Positions 30,320 to 38,262 of a DNA stretch of 41,638 nt are shown piece by piece. A model generated the notes under the pieces. The model was not told the DNA's origin. It did not search any database and worked only from the letters and a program-made list of their open reading frames with translations. Positions within the stretch are counted from its first letter, which is position 1; each line of letters starts with the position of its first letter. A program made the position numbers and the translations under genes. The stretch spans positions 1 to 41,638 of the forward strand of contig CAZOQV010000006.1 of assembly GCA_964582365.1 (NCBI GenBank), in the 5' to 3' direction. The DNA comes from WARW01 sp964582365 (GTDB lineage Bacteria > Patescibacteriota > Microgenomatia > UBA12405).

Positions 30320-30413
30320 TTATACTTTTTTTATAGCCGATTTTTATCTTCAATTAAAGCAATATCTTTTAATATTTTTTTATTATATTATTAAAATATA
30401 CCGTCAAAAATTA

Positions 30414-32009
30414 TCAGTTTTTGTTGTTTTTTGCTGCCTCGATAAAAGCCTTAAAAATAGGGTGCGGGTCAAGGGGTCTTGATCTATATTCTGGATGAAA
30501 TTGAGTAGCCACAAAAAATGGATGACTTTTTAATTCTATTGCTTCAACTAATTTTCCATCAGGCGAAGTTCCCGCAATTATCAAACCCACATTTTCTAAT
30601 TTCTCCTTAAAATCATTATTAAATTCATATCGGTGTCGATGTCTTTCTTCCACTAAATCATTTTTGTAAATTTCTGATAATCTAGTTCCTTTTTTAATTT
30701 TACATGGCCAATTTCCCAATCTAATTGTTCCACCATACTGATGTTTTTTTAGATATTCTTCTTGTTCCGGCATTAAATGTATCACTGGATTTTTAGTTTC
30801 AGGATTTACTTCGGTTGAATTTGCTCCATCTAATTTAGCCAAATTACGGGCAATTTCAATTACGGCCATTTGCATTCCAAAACAAAGTCCTAAAAATGGA
30901 ATCTGTTTTTCTCTGGCAAATTTTATTGCCTTAATAATTCCTTCAGTTCCCCTAGAACCCCATCCTTGTGGTGCCACCATTCCACTACAACCACTTAATT
31001 CCTCAAGTTTGAAATCAGTGGAATCGATTGGTTTTATTTTTATTTTTACATCATTAGCAATTGTTCCATGTTTTAATGCTTCTAACACCGAAATATAAAC
31101 ATCTTTATGATTACCTTTTCCAGATTTTATATATTTTCCCACCAAAGCAATAGTAATTTCCTTTTTGGCTTTCTTCATTTTTTTAACCATTCCTTTCCAA
31201 TCTGTCAAATCTGTTTTATGGTTTCTTATTTTAAAATGTTTTTTGATTTTTTTTACTAAACCTTGCTTTTCTAAAATTAATGGCACATCGTAAATTGATT
31301 CACAATCTCGATCGTCATAAATAGCGTCACTATCCAAAAAACATCTTTTTGCCAAAATTTCTAGTCTTGGGTCATCTAATCCAGACTCGCTTCTGGTAAT
31401 CAAAATATCTGGCATTATTCCTGTTGCTCTTAGTTCTGAAATTGCATGTTGAGTTGGTTTAGTTTTTAATTCACCCACATTTCTCAAAAATGGCACATAT
31501 GACACCATTACATACATCGCTTCTCTTTCTCGTCCTACTTCTCGAGCCGCATACAAAAACGGTAAATTTTCTATATCGCCAGTAGTTCCACCAATTTCAA
31601 CCACCATGAAGTCATACCCTTTTTCTAATTCATAAAATCTTCTCTTAACCTCATTTGGTACATCAGGAATCATTTCTACATCTCTACCTTCATATTTAAA
31701 AGCTCTTTCGTCTTCAATTATTTTTTTGTAGACCTTTCCTGATGTAATATTGTTATCTTTCAAAAAATCTTGGTTTAAAAACCTTTCATAATTTCCCAAA
31801 TCTTGATCAATTTCTCCACCATCAGCCGTTACAAAAGTTTCTCCATGTTCTGCTGGTCTCATTGTTCCCGCGTCGATATTTAAATAAGGATCAATCTTAA
31901 TATGATTTACTTTAAATCCACAGGATTTTAAGAGTAAACCAATTGAAGCTGAGACTATTCCTTTTCCTAAACCACTAATAACACCACCGGTTACAAAAAT
32001 ATATTTCAT
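30414..32009 (-). CDS. pyrG: CTP synthase
   Basis: This 531-residue enzyme makes CTP from UTP, ATP and glutamine. The N-terminal synthetase domain has GGVISGLGKGIVSASIG, IDPYLNIDAGTM and HGETFVTADGGEIDQDLGNY. The C-terminal class I glutaminase has FLGLCFGMQMAV (nucleophile Cys near 375) and HPEYRSRPLDPHPIF (His and Glu near 505). Length and all key motifs are normal. A TATAAT box ends six bases before the ATG. Confidence 0.96.
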   Translation of the reverse strand: MKYIFVTGGVISGLGKGIVSASIGLLLKSCGFKVNHIKIDPYLNIDAGTMRPAEHGETFVTADGGEIDQDLGNYERFLNQDFLKDNNITSGKVYKKIIEDERAFKYEGRDVEMIPDVPNEVKRRFYELEKGYDFMVVEIGGTTGDIENLPFLYAAREVGREREAMYVMVSYVPFLRNVGELKTKPTQHAISELRATGIMPDILITRSESGLDDPRLEILAKRCFLDSDAIYDDRDCESIYDVPLILEKQGLVKKIKKHFKIRNHKTDLTDWKGMVKKMKKAKKEITIALVGKYIKSGKGNHKDVYISVLEALKHGTIANDVKIKIKPIDSTDFKLEELSGCSGMVAPQGWGSRGTEGIIKAIKFAREKQIPFLGLCFGMQMAVIEIARNLAKLDGANSTEVNPETKNPVIHLMPEQEEYLKKHQYGGTIRLGNWPCKIKKGTRLSEIYKNDLVEERHRHRYEFNNDFKEKLENVGLIIAGTSPDGKLVEAIELKSHPFFVATQFHPEYRSRPLDPHPIFKAFIEAAKNNKN

Positions 32010-32015
32010 GTCCTC

Positions 32016-32021
32016 ATTATA
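32016..32021 (-). promoter_or_regulatory. -10 box of pyrG
   Basis: On the minus strand TATAAT is followed by gaggac and the ATG at 32009, predicting a leaderless mRNA. The GAGG within the six bases would be too close to act as a ribosome-binding site. Confidence 0.6.
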
Positions 32022-32090
32022 TAAACATTCATTTCTAAAATTAAAGATATTTCTTTATTTTTAATTTAATGGTTTAATGAAATAGTCACC

Positions 32091-33434
32091 TCATTTTTTC
32101 CATTTCTCTAGTATCATCTCTCTGAAACTTTCTTTTTTTATCATTTTATATCCTAAATTCGTCAACATCTTTTGGTGATCCAATCCGTGAATTACTTCCC
32201 CATAAGGGATAACATCTATTTCCGATTCATCAACTTGTCCTGTCGCTGTTGGGATCTTATTTCTTAAATCATAGATTTTAATATCTGGATTATAAAATTT
32301 AATCGGATCCGCAAAAGATTCAATCATATAAACTTGATCTCCAATCAAGTTATTAGCCACACTTTTCCAATCTTCTCGGTGATAATCACGATTAAAGAGA
32401 TATATTAAACTGAAAATTAAAAATCCTCCACCAATCAATACTTTTTTCCATAATTTATTAGCATTTATTGCCAACAATAAACACATGATTGGTAATAAAT
32501 ATAAAAACCTAAAATACTGCAAAAGTGGTGATTTTATTGAAAATAACATTGCCAAAACAATTGGCAAAATTAAAAATAATTTTAACCAATTGCCTTCTTT
32601 TTTATTTTTTAAAATTGTTAATAAAATAATTAAACTCCAAATTCCTCCAACAAAATAATACCAAATCTTAGGATAAAAACTAATCCTTCCCATTCCAAAT
32701 TTCAACGGTATCAATAATAAATTTTTCAAATTTACCTTTCCTAAAACCAATGACCAGTTAACCACTTCCGTTAACATTATTTGAGAATTTTTAATTTGAG
32801 TTAATAACAACGGTGCCAAACATATTATTGCCACTCCAATTCCAATGTTTGTCAACCAAAATAATTTCCATTCTTTTTTAATTAAAAAATATATCGCCAA
32901 ACTAGCTATTAAAAAAATCGATCCATAAAATGTTCCAAAAGCCAACGCCATCATTAAATTAAAAATCATTAAATCTTTCCAACTATTCCTGAGTGAAATC
33001 GAAGGATTATTTTTAATTTTAATGAAAAAATAAAACCCAATTATCAACCACATCGTTGCCATTGAATACATTCTTAATTCTTGAGAATAATAAACAAACA
33101 GGGGGTTAACCGCCAAAAATAATGCTGCCAAAATTCCCACTTTTTTATTTTTGATTTTTTTACCAATTAAATAGACAAAATAAATTGCCACCAAAGAAAA
33201 TAAAACCGAACTTAATCTCAGCATTACTACATTATTTCCAAAAATTTTTGTCCATAAACTCAAAAACCAATAAAACACTGGTGGGTGAAAATCTCCCACT
33301 GAAAAACTATTAATAATTTCTCCAATTGGTAGTTTTGCCACATTGGCTGAAATCGCCTCATCTAACCATAAAGATTGATTAATTCCTGTTAATCTCAATC
33401 CTAAAGCCAAAATTAAAATTACAATTATTTTCAT
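32091..33434 (-). CDS. GT39-family (ArnT/PMT-like) membrane glycosyltransferase
   Basis: This 447-residue polytopic protein has the GT39 pattern: SLWLDEAISANVAKLPIGEI near residue 18, SVGDFHPPVFYWFLSLWTKI near residue 48, then AVNPLFVYYSQELRMYSM and about ten membrane helices. A short external C-terminus holds DREDWKSVANNL-type sequence. It should transfer a lipid-linked sugar outside the membrane. It is coupled by a TGATG overlap to a DUF3096 gene upstream. Confidence 0.87.
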   Translation of the reverse strand: MKIIVILILALGLRLTGINQSLWLDEAISANVAKLPIGEIINSFSVGDFHPPVFYWFLSLWTKIFGNNVVMLRLSSVLFSLVAIYFVYLIGKKIKNKKVGILAALFLAVNPLFVYYSQELRMYSMATMWLIIGFYFFIKIKNNPSISLRNSWKDLMIFNLMMALAFGTFYGSIFLIASLAIYFLIKKEWKLFWLTNIGIGVAIICLAPLLLTQIKNSQIMLTEVVNWSLVLGKVNLKNLLLIPLKFGMGRISFYPKIWYYFVGGIWSLIILLTILKNKKEGNWLKLFLILPIVLAMLFSIKSPLLQYFRFLYLLPIMCLLLAINANKLWKKVLIGGGFLIFSLIYLFNRDYHREDWKSVANNLIGDQVYMIESFADPIKFYNPDIKIYDLRNKIPTATGQVDESEIDVIPYGEVIHGLDHQKMLTNLGYKMIKKESFREMILEKWKK

Positions 33435-33574
33435 CAGAAATTAATTATTCCCAATGACAACAAACCACTTACTATTAAATATATTCCTACTATTACCGAC
33501 AATAGCTTTGGGTTAGTTAAAACCAGGACTCCACAAATTACTGAAAAAATTGGATGTATATTATTCAATATCAT
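33434..33574 (-). CDS. DUF3096 family small membrane protein (second copy)
   Basis: This 46-residue protein (M-I-L-N-N-I-H-P to G-I-I-N-F) has a first helix with SVICGVLVLTNPKLLSVIVG and a second with IYLIVSGLLSLG. It fits DUF3096 like the gene at 2967. The TGA shares one base with the ATG of the glycosyltransferase. A TATAAT box ends six bases before its ATG, so it starts this operon. Confidence 0.72.
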   Translation of the reverse strand: MILNNIHPIFSVICGVLVLTNPKLLSVIVGIYLIVSGLLSLGIINF

Positions 33575-33580
33575 ATATAA

Positions 33581-33586
33581 ATTATA
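33581..33586 (-). promoter_or_regulatory. -10 box of the DUF3096-glycosyltransferase operon
   Basis: On the minus strand TATAAT is followed by six bases and the ATG at 33574. Confidence 0.55.
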
Positions 33587-33610
33587 TCTTATTTTTTTAT
33601 TTTTTTAGTT

Positions 33611-33616
33611 TAGAAT
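33611..33616 (+). promoter_or_regulatory. -10 box of the SDR gene
   Basis: TAGAAT ends six bases before the ATG at 33623, divergent from the DUF3096 promoter 25 bases away. Confidence 0.4.
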
Positions 33617-33622
33617 TAATTA

Positions 33623-34294
33623 ATGAAACAAGTTTTTTGTATTACCGGTGGAGCCAATGGTCTCGGTCGTGAATTGGCAGCTTTTTTCTCTCGTCAAGCT
33701 CAAGTAATTATTTTCGATATTAATGAAAAAATTCTAGAAACCGTAGCTCAAAAATTTGATTGTGATTCTCAACTTTGTGATGTTTCCGATTTTAAATCTG
33801 TTTCTGTCGCCATTAAAAAAGTTTTTAAAAAATATCATCGAATTGATTGTTTTATTAATTGTGCCGGCGTCTACATTGATGGTGAAATCGAATCTAATAA
33901 ATCAGATTTAATTAGAAAAGTTTTTGAAGTTAACAGTCTTGGACCTGTTTTTACTACCAAAGTTTTAGCTCCAATTCTTAAAAAACAAAAATTTGGCACC
34001 ATTATTAATATCAATTCCACTGCCGGTCTTCATCCTAAAGCTTTTAATTCGGTTTATCATTCTTCTAAATGGGCTCTAACCGGATTTTCTGAGTCTATCC
34101 AACCAGAATTAGCCAGTTTTGGCATTAAAGTAGTCAGTATCTGTCCAGGTGTTATGAAAACCAAATTCACCGATGGTACCAATTGTGATTTATCCAAAGC
34201 CCTCGAACCACACCAAGTTGTTAAAGCCATTGATTTTATTTTATCCCTCGATGCCGATACCACTATTACCGAATTGACCATCAAGCATCTCTAG
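33623..34294 (+). CDS. Short-chain dehydrogenase/reductase (SDR)
   Basis: This 223-residue classical SDR has the NAD(P)-binding TGGANGLG at residues 8-15, DVSDF, NCAG, the active-site Ser near 132 (NINSTAGL), and Y145-x3-K149 (VYHSSK). The ICPGVMKT segment follows. FDIN after strand 2 gives an Asp, which favours NAD over NADP. It is shorter than the usual ~250 residues at the C-terminus, where substrate is bound. The substrate is unknown. Confidence 0.9.
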   Translation: MKQVFCITGGANGLGRELAAFFSRQAQVIIFDINEKILETVAQKFDCDSQLCDVSDFKSVSVAIKKVFKKYHRIDCFINCAGVYIDGEIESNKSDLIRKVFEVNSLGPVFTTKVLAPILKKQKFGTIININSTAGLHPKAFNSVYHSSKWALTGFSESIQPELASFGIKVVSICPGVMKTKFTDGTNCDLSKALEPHQVVKAIDFILSLDADTTITELTIKHL

Positions 34295-34305
34295 TTTTTA
34301 AAAAA

Positions 34306-34314
34306 TGCTATCAT
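34306..34314 (+). promoter_or_regulatory. Extended -10 box of the DUF4349 gene
   Basis: TGC-TATCAT ends five bases before the ATG at 34320, predicting a leaderless mRNA. Confidence 0.55.
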
Positions 34315-34319
34315 AATCT

Positions 34320-35207
34320 ATGATTCAATTTATAAAAAAGAACTGGATTTGGCTAGTCATTATTTTGATTTTACTTTTTGGAAGAAACTTATTTTCATCG
34401 TTATTTGACCAATCATCAAGTCGATCGTATTTCCCAATGACTAACTCTATTTCCACAGAAAGTGATTTGGGTTCATTAGCCAGCCTTAGTCGTTCTTCTA
34501 AAAATTCAGTCGCTCCCTCAGAAAGTGCCGACAGACTAATTATCCAAGACACCAGCCTTTCGCTCCAAGTGAAAGATGTTAGTAAAACTATTACCGAAAT
34601 TGAAGAATCTGCGAAAAGTTTTGGAGGTTTTTTAATTAATTCCAATTTATCCAAACCAGAAAGCGCTGCTAGTGGTAGTATTTCGATCAGGATTCCAGAA
34701 GAAAGAAGAAAAGAAGCCTTAATTTCCTTTAAAAATATGGCTGTCAAAGTAGTATCTGAATCGGTCTTTGGTAATGACGTTACTGATCAATATGTAGATA
34801 TCGAATCCAGACTTGAGGTTTTAAATAAAACCAAAATTAAATATGAGGAGATTTTACAAAAAGCTGAAAAAGTAACCGATCTTTTGGCTGTTCAACAACA
34901 ATTAACCAGTTTACAAAGTCAAATAGATTCCCTTAAAGGTCAACAAAAATATTATGAACAATCGGCCAAATTAAGCAAAGTCGTAATTTATTTATCTACT
35001 GACGAATTAGCACTTCCTTACGCTCCCACCAATGAGTGGCGACCGATGGTTATTTTCAAAGAAGCTGTCAGATCATTAATTCAGACATTCCGAGGGCTTG
35101 GATCTATGATTATTTGGATCGCCGTCTATTTAGTTATAATTATTCCTGTAATTTTAATCATCAGATTTGTTAAACGAAAAATAAAACAAAAAAGTGTGCT
35201 AAAATGA
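34320..35207 (+). CDS. DUF4349 domain protein
   Basis: The 295 residues comprise an N-terminal membrane helix, a Ser-rich linker, the DUF4349 core (SADRLIIQDTSLSLQVKDVS, ITEIEESAKSFGGFLINSNL, GSISIRIPEERRKEAL, VFGNDVTDQYVDIESRLEVL) with a long coiled coil (KYEEILQKAEKVTDLLAVQQQL), and a C-terminal membrane helix with a basic tail. The family is anchored at the cell surface and its function is unknown. Two anchors around a coiled coil suggest a scaffold or sensor. Confidence 0.87.
   Translation: MIQFIKKNWIWLVIILILLFGRNLFSSLFDQSSSRSYFPMTNSISTESDLGSLASLSRSSKNSVAPSESADRLIIQDTSLSLQVKDVSKTITEIEESAKSFGGFLINSNLSKPESAASGSISIRIPEERRKEALISFKNMAVKVVSESVFGNDVTDQYVDIESRLEVLNKTKIKYEEILQKAEKVTDLLAVQQQLTSLQSQIDSLKGQQKYYEQSAKLSKVVIYLSTDELALPYAPTNEWRPMVIFKEAVRSLIQTFRGLGSMIIWIAVYLVIIIPVILIIRFVKRKIKQKSVLK
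35200..35205 (+). promoter_or_regulatory. Candidate extended -10 box of rarA
   Basis: TGC-TAAAAT lies at the very end of the DUF4349 gene, 24 bases before the rarA ATG. This is one of the promoters here that would leave a short leader. Confidence 0.35.
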
Positions 35208-35229
35208 GAAATAGCCAAATAAAACCCGA

Positions 35230-36405
35230 ATGCTTTCTCAACCTTTAGCCTCCTTACTCCGCCCCAAAAACCTCGCCGATTTTGTCGGTCAAACTCATTT
35301 GGTTGGCCCCAATAAACCTCTTCGTTTAGCCATCGAAAATCACCAAATTTTTTCTATGATTTTTTGGGGTCCTCCCGGTGTTGGTAAAACTACTTTGGCT
35401 CGAATTCTAGCCAGTGAAGCCAATGCTGATATTCATGAATTATCGGCCGTTTCTGCTAGCAAAGATGATATTAAAAAAATTATTGCCGGCTCTCGTCCTT
35501 TGGAAAAAACTGTTCTTTTTCTTGATGAAATTCATCGTTTTAATAAAGCTCAACAAGATTTTTTATTACCCTCAGTTGAAAATGGTTTATTAACTTTAAT
35601 TGGTGCCACCACTGAAAATCCCAGTTTCGAAGTAATTTCTCCGCTTCTTTCTCGTTGCCGAGTTTTTACTTTAAAAGAATTAACCGACGATGATATCGGT
35701 CAAATTATTGATCGAGCTGTTAAAAAATTAAATAAAGATGCTTCACCCGCCATAGTTTTAACGAAGGCGGGCAAAGATTGGTTAATTCAAATGGCTAACG
35801 GTGATGCCCGTCAATGTTTAACCATGATTGACAATGCTTTTACTCTTTATGGCAACTTAAAACTCGAAAGCCTTAAACAATCTCTTCAAAATTCTTTTCT
35901 TCGCTTTGATAAAAAAGGGGAAGAACACTATTGCACAATTTCCGCATTTATAAAAAGTATGCGCGCCAGTAATATCGACGCCGCTCTTTATTATTTAGCT
36001 CGCATGATTGATGCCGGTGAAGATCCAAAATTTATTGCCAGACGTATGGTTATTTTTGCCAGTGAAGATATCGGAATTGCCAATTCTTCGGCATTAATGT
36101 TAGCTAATGAAGTTTTTAGAAGTGTCGAAACTATTGGCTATCCAGAGTGTCGAGAGAACCTTGCTCATGGTGTAGTTTATTTGGCCAAATCACCCAAAGA
36201 TCGCTCCGCTTATGAGGCCTATTTAAGCGCCCTTGCTGACGTCCAAACTTTTGGAAACCTTCCAATACCGCTTAATCTCCGCAACCCCGAGACTAATTTA
36301 ATGAAAGAATTGGGCTACGGCCAAGACTATAAAATGTATTCCAAAGAAAGTTTGTTGCCAGATAAACTTAAAGACAAAAAATACTTTATAGATAAGAAAA
36401 AATAA
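35230..36405 (+). CDS. rarA: Replication-associated recombination protein A (RarA/MgsA)
   Basis: This 391-residue AAA+ ATPase is related to the clamp-loader family. It has LADFVGQTHLVG near the start, Walker A GPPGVGKTTLARIL from residue 48, Walker B LFLDEIHRFNKAQQD near 97, sensor 1 GATTENPSFEV and the Arg finger in LLSRCRVF. The C-terminal half holds the tetramer domain (FIKSMRASNIDAALYYLARM, SEDIGIANS). It acts at stalled replication forks. The last residues are shorter than in E. coli. Confidence 0.94.
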   Translation: MLSQPLASLLRPKNLADFVGQTHLVGPNKPLRLAIENHQIFSMIFWGPPGVGKTTLARILASEANADIHELSAVSASKDDIKKIIAGSRPLEKTVLFLDEIHRFNKAQQDFLLPSVENGLLTLIGATTENPSFEVISPLLSRCRVFTLKELTDDDIGQIIDRAVKKLNKDASPAIVLTKAGKDWLIQMANGDARQCLTMIDNAFTLYGNLKLESLKQSLQNSFLRFDKKGEEHYCTISAFIKSMRASNIDAALYYLARMIDAGEDPKFIARRMVIFASEDIGIANSSALMLANEVFRSVETIGYPECRENLAHGVVYLAKSPKDRSAYEAYLSALADVQTFGNLPIPLNLRNPETNLMKELGYGQDYKMYSKESLLPDKLKDKKYFIDKKK

Positions 36406-36419
36406 TTTTATTTATTTGT

Positions 36420-36472
36420 GTAGAGACGTCCCGCGGGGCGTCTCTACGATATTAAATAAATATCTCTACAAA
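36420..36472 (+). repeat. REP-like palindrome plus half-site, copy 1
   Basis: A 28-base palindrome (36420-36447; GTAGAGACGTCCCG with one G-T mismatch in the right arm) is followed after 15 bases by the half-site TCTCTACAAA (36463-36472). The same composite occurs inside the downstream transposase gene, which is the usual pairing of REP sequences with their transposase. Confidence 0.8.
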
Positions 36473-36523
36473 TTAATTAAACATTCTTATCACACTTTGT
36501 AATTTTTCTTGCCATAATTATTT

Positions 36524-37159
36524 ATGGTAATGGTCGATAATCCAAATAAATTTGCCGACAAATTCAAATTAAAATCTTCTCGTCTAACTAATTGGGATTA
36601 TTCCACTCCTGGCTTCTATTTCATCACCATCTGTACTCTTAACCATAATAATTTCTTTGGAAAAATTATTGATAATAAGATGGAATTATCAAAAATGGGA
36701 ATTATTGTCAATCAATGTTTAATTGATATTTCTAAACATTTTTCAAATGTAATCTTGGATGAATATATTGTTATGCCAAATCATATCCATTTACTTTTAA
36801 ATCTATTAAAACCATTGTCAAATTTTGTTAATAATTGTAGAGACGTTGCATGCAACGTCTCTACGAACCTAAACAATGTCTCTACAAAATCAATCAATTT
36901 TTCCACGATAAAAAATAATTTTAATGAAGGTATAAATTATTTTTCAAAAATATCACCTAAATCAAACACAATTTCATCAATAATACGTTCATTTAAATCC
37001 GCAGTTACAAAACAAATCAATCCCAAAACTATATTTTTTGCCTGGCAACCCCGTTTCCACGATGAAATAATTAAAGATGAAAAAGAATTATTAACCATTA
37101 AAAATTATATAATCAATAATCCAATTAATTGGAAAAAAGATAAATTTTATAAAGTATAA
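36524..37159 (+). CDS. REP-associated tyrosine transposase (RAYT, IS200-like Y1 family)
   Basis: This 211-residue transposase has the RAYT layout: SRLTNWDYSTPGFYFITICT at the start, EYIVMPNHIHLLLNLL with the metal-binding His-x-His, and IRSFKSAVTKQI, FAWQPRFHDEIIKDEKELLT and YIINNPINWKKDKFY at the end (the catalytic Tyr is expected in this last block). Residues ~105-127 (CRDVACNVS, NNVSTKS) are encoded by a REP-like palindrome and half-site inserted in frame. Such enzymes cut and move REP palindromes. It is probably active or recently active. Confidence 0.9.
   Translation: MVMVDNPNKFADKFKLKSSRLTNWDYSTPGFYFITICTLNHNNFFGKIIDNKMELSKMGIIVNQCLIDISKHFSNVILDEYIVMPNHIHLLLNLLKPLSNFVNNCRDVACNVSTNLNNVSTKSINFSTIKNNFNEGINYFSKISPKSNTISSIIRSFKSAVTKQINPKTIFFAWQPRFHDEIIKDEKELLTIKNYIINNPINWKKDKFYKV
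36837..36888 (+). repeat. REP-like palindrome plus half-site, copy 2, inside the transposase gene
   Basis: A perfect 28-base palindrome (36837-36864; half GTAGAGACGTTGCA) is followed after 14 bases by TCTCTACAAA (36879-36888). The unit keeps the reading frame of the transposase open. Arms and half-site match copy 1, while the centre and spacer differ. Confidence 0.85.
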
Positions 37160-37161
37160 TT

Positions 37162-37308
37162 ATGACTGAAAAAATTTTTTATCAAAACAAAAAAATTAAA
37201 TTTTCTTTTGCTTGGTATGATTTATGGATCGGATTTTTTATTGATAAGGAAAAAAGAAAAATTTATTTTTGTCCTATTCCAACATTATTATTTACAATAA
37301 AATTTTAA
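37162..37308 (+). CDS. Tiny hypothetical protein
   Basis: The 48 residues (M-T-E-K-I-F-Y to F-T-I-K-F) include FSFAWYDLWIGFFIDKEKRK and IYFCPIPTLLF, a compact aromatic-rich pattern that looks like a real small protein. It starts two bases after the transposase stop, and its own stop abuts the next ATG. I do not recognise a named family. Confidence 0.5.
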   Translation: MTEKIFYQNKKIKFSFAWYDLWIGFFIDKEKRKIYFCPIPTLLFTIKF

Positions 37309-37788
37309 ATGAATAAAAAAGAAATTTCTCAAGCTCTTACTAATGGCTTAGTCTCTGGTTATGGCGGTAAAACTGAATTTTCCACCACCACCCGTGGTGG
37401 TTTTAAATTAAAATCAAGTCATCTTGAAAATGAAGTTTTTGTCTATCATGACGAGTGGACTAAGGGTGGTGGTCAAGAAATTGTCAAAGTTGAAAACGAA
37501 TCTTTTACCCGTGTTTATGCCGGAGGGGTTGCTGACGAAGAAGTTTTAAAAAAAATAGGGATTACTCATCAAGATGTTATTGCTAATTTAGTTTCAAAGA
37601 TTCAACAATTGGGTGAAAAAACTCGTTTATTTGATGATTGTACTATGAAGACAGAAAATGATTGGCAATATGAATATAAAATTCTAGACAAAGATGACCA
37701 AATTTCCGTTATCACTGGTAAAGAAACCATTAAATATAAAAATCAACTAGTTTTTACCCATGTTTTTGTTTTAAGTCCAATTAAATAA
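37309..37788 (+). CDS. DUF5680-like protein
   Basis: This soluble 159-residue protein contains GGFKLKSSHLENEVFVYHDE, GGGQEIVKVENESFTRVYAG and a C-terminal half with FDDCTMKTENDWQYEYKILD. The first half fits the DUF5680 pattern (Y-x-D-x-W/Y, G-Q-E, Y-x-G-G). The function is unknown. The ATG directly follows the stop of the tiny gene, and a GIY-YIG gene starts one base after its stop, so the three form an operon. Confidence 0.65.
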   Translation: MNKKEISQALTNGLVSGYGGKTEFSTTTRGGFKLKSSHLENEVFVYHDEWTKGGGQEIVKVENESFTRVYAGGVADEEVLKKIGITHQDVIANLVSKIQQLGEKTRLFDDCTMKTENDWQYEYKILDKDDQISVITGKETIKYKNQLVFTHVFVLSPIK

Positions 37789-37789
37789 C

Positions 37790-38050
37790 ATGTATTTCGT
37801 TTACATTCTTCAATGTGTCGATGGCTCTCTTTACACCGGAATTACCACTGATTTAGACCGAAGAATTAAAGAACACAACGATTCAAAATTAGGGGCCAAA
37901 TATACCAAAGTTAGACGACCGGTAAAATTAGTTTATTCAAAAGAATTTATCGACCGTTCCCAGGCTTCTAAAGAAGAATCACGAATTAAAAAATTATCTC
38001 GTCAGCAAAAAATCGATCTTTTGGTACCTCTTTTACTTCAGACGAATTAA
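37790..38050 (+). CDS. GIY-YIG nuclease-superfamily protein (UPF0213/YhbQ-like)
   Basis: This 86-residue protein is a single GIY-YIG domain: FVYILQCVDGSLYTGITTDL, then DRRIKEHNDSKLGAKYT (the conserved Arg and the EH of the family), and RQKIDLL near the end. Related YhbQ/UPF0213 proteins are small nucleases or nucleic-acid binding proteins. Position after a transposase and DUF5680 gives no clear pathway. Confidence 0.9.
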   Translation: MYFVYILQCVDGSLYTGITTDLDRRIKEHNDSKLGAKYTKVRRPVKLVYSKEFIDRSQASKEESRIKKLSRQQKIDLLVPLLLQTN

Positions 38051-38182
38051 TTAATTTTGCCACCAACTAGTTAAATCTCTTATACCAGTTTTTTATAGGC
38101 GAGTAATTAGTGTCTATCTCTGTAAAAACAAAGCTCAAAAAAGATTAATAATAAAAATTATATTAAGCAAATGTTAAGTATC

Positions 38183-38211
38183 TTGCATTCTTATAAAAAA
38201 GTAATTATAAT
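38183..38211 (+). promoter_or_regulatory. Promoter of the large surface-protein gene
   Basis: TTGCAT (38183-38188), 17 bases, and a perfect TATAAT (38206-38211). The start would be near 38218, giving a leader of about 45 bases, unlike the leaderless genes. No Shine-Dalgarno site is visible before the ATG. Confidence 0.65.
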
Positions 38212-38262
38212 CCGTTCAGATACTAAATTATTAATTTGGTCTGCCCAAAGTCTAAATTTAAT

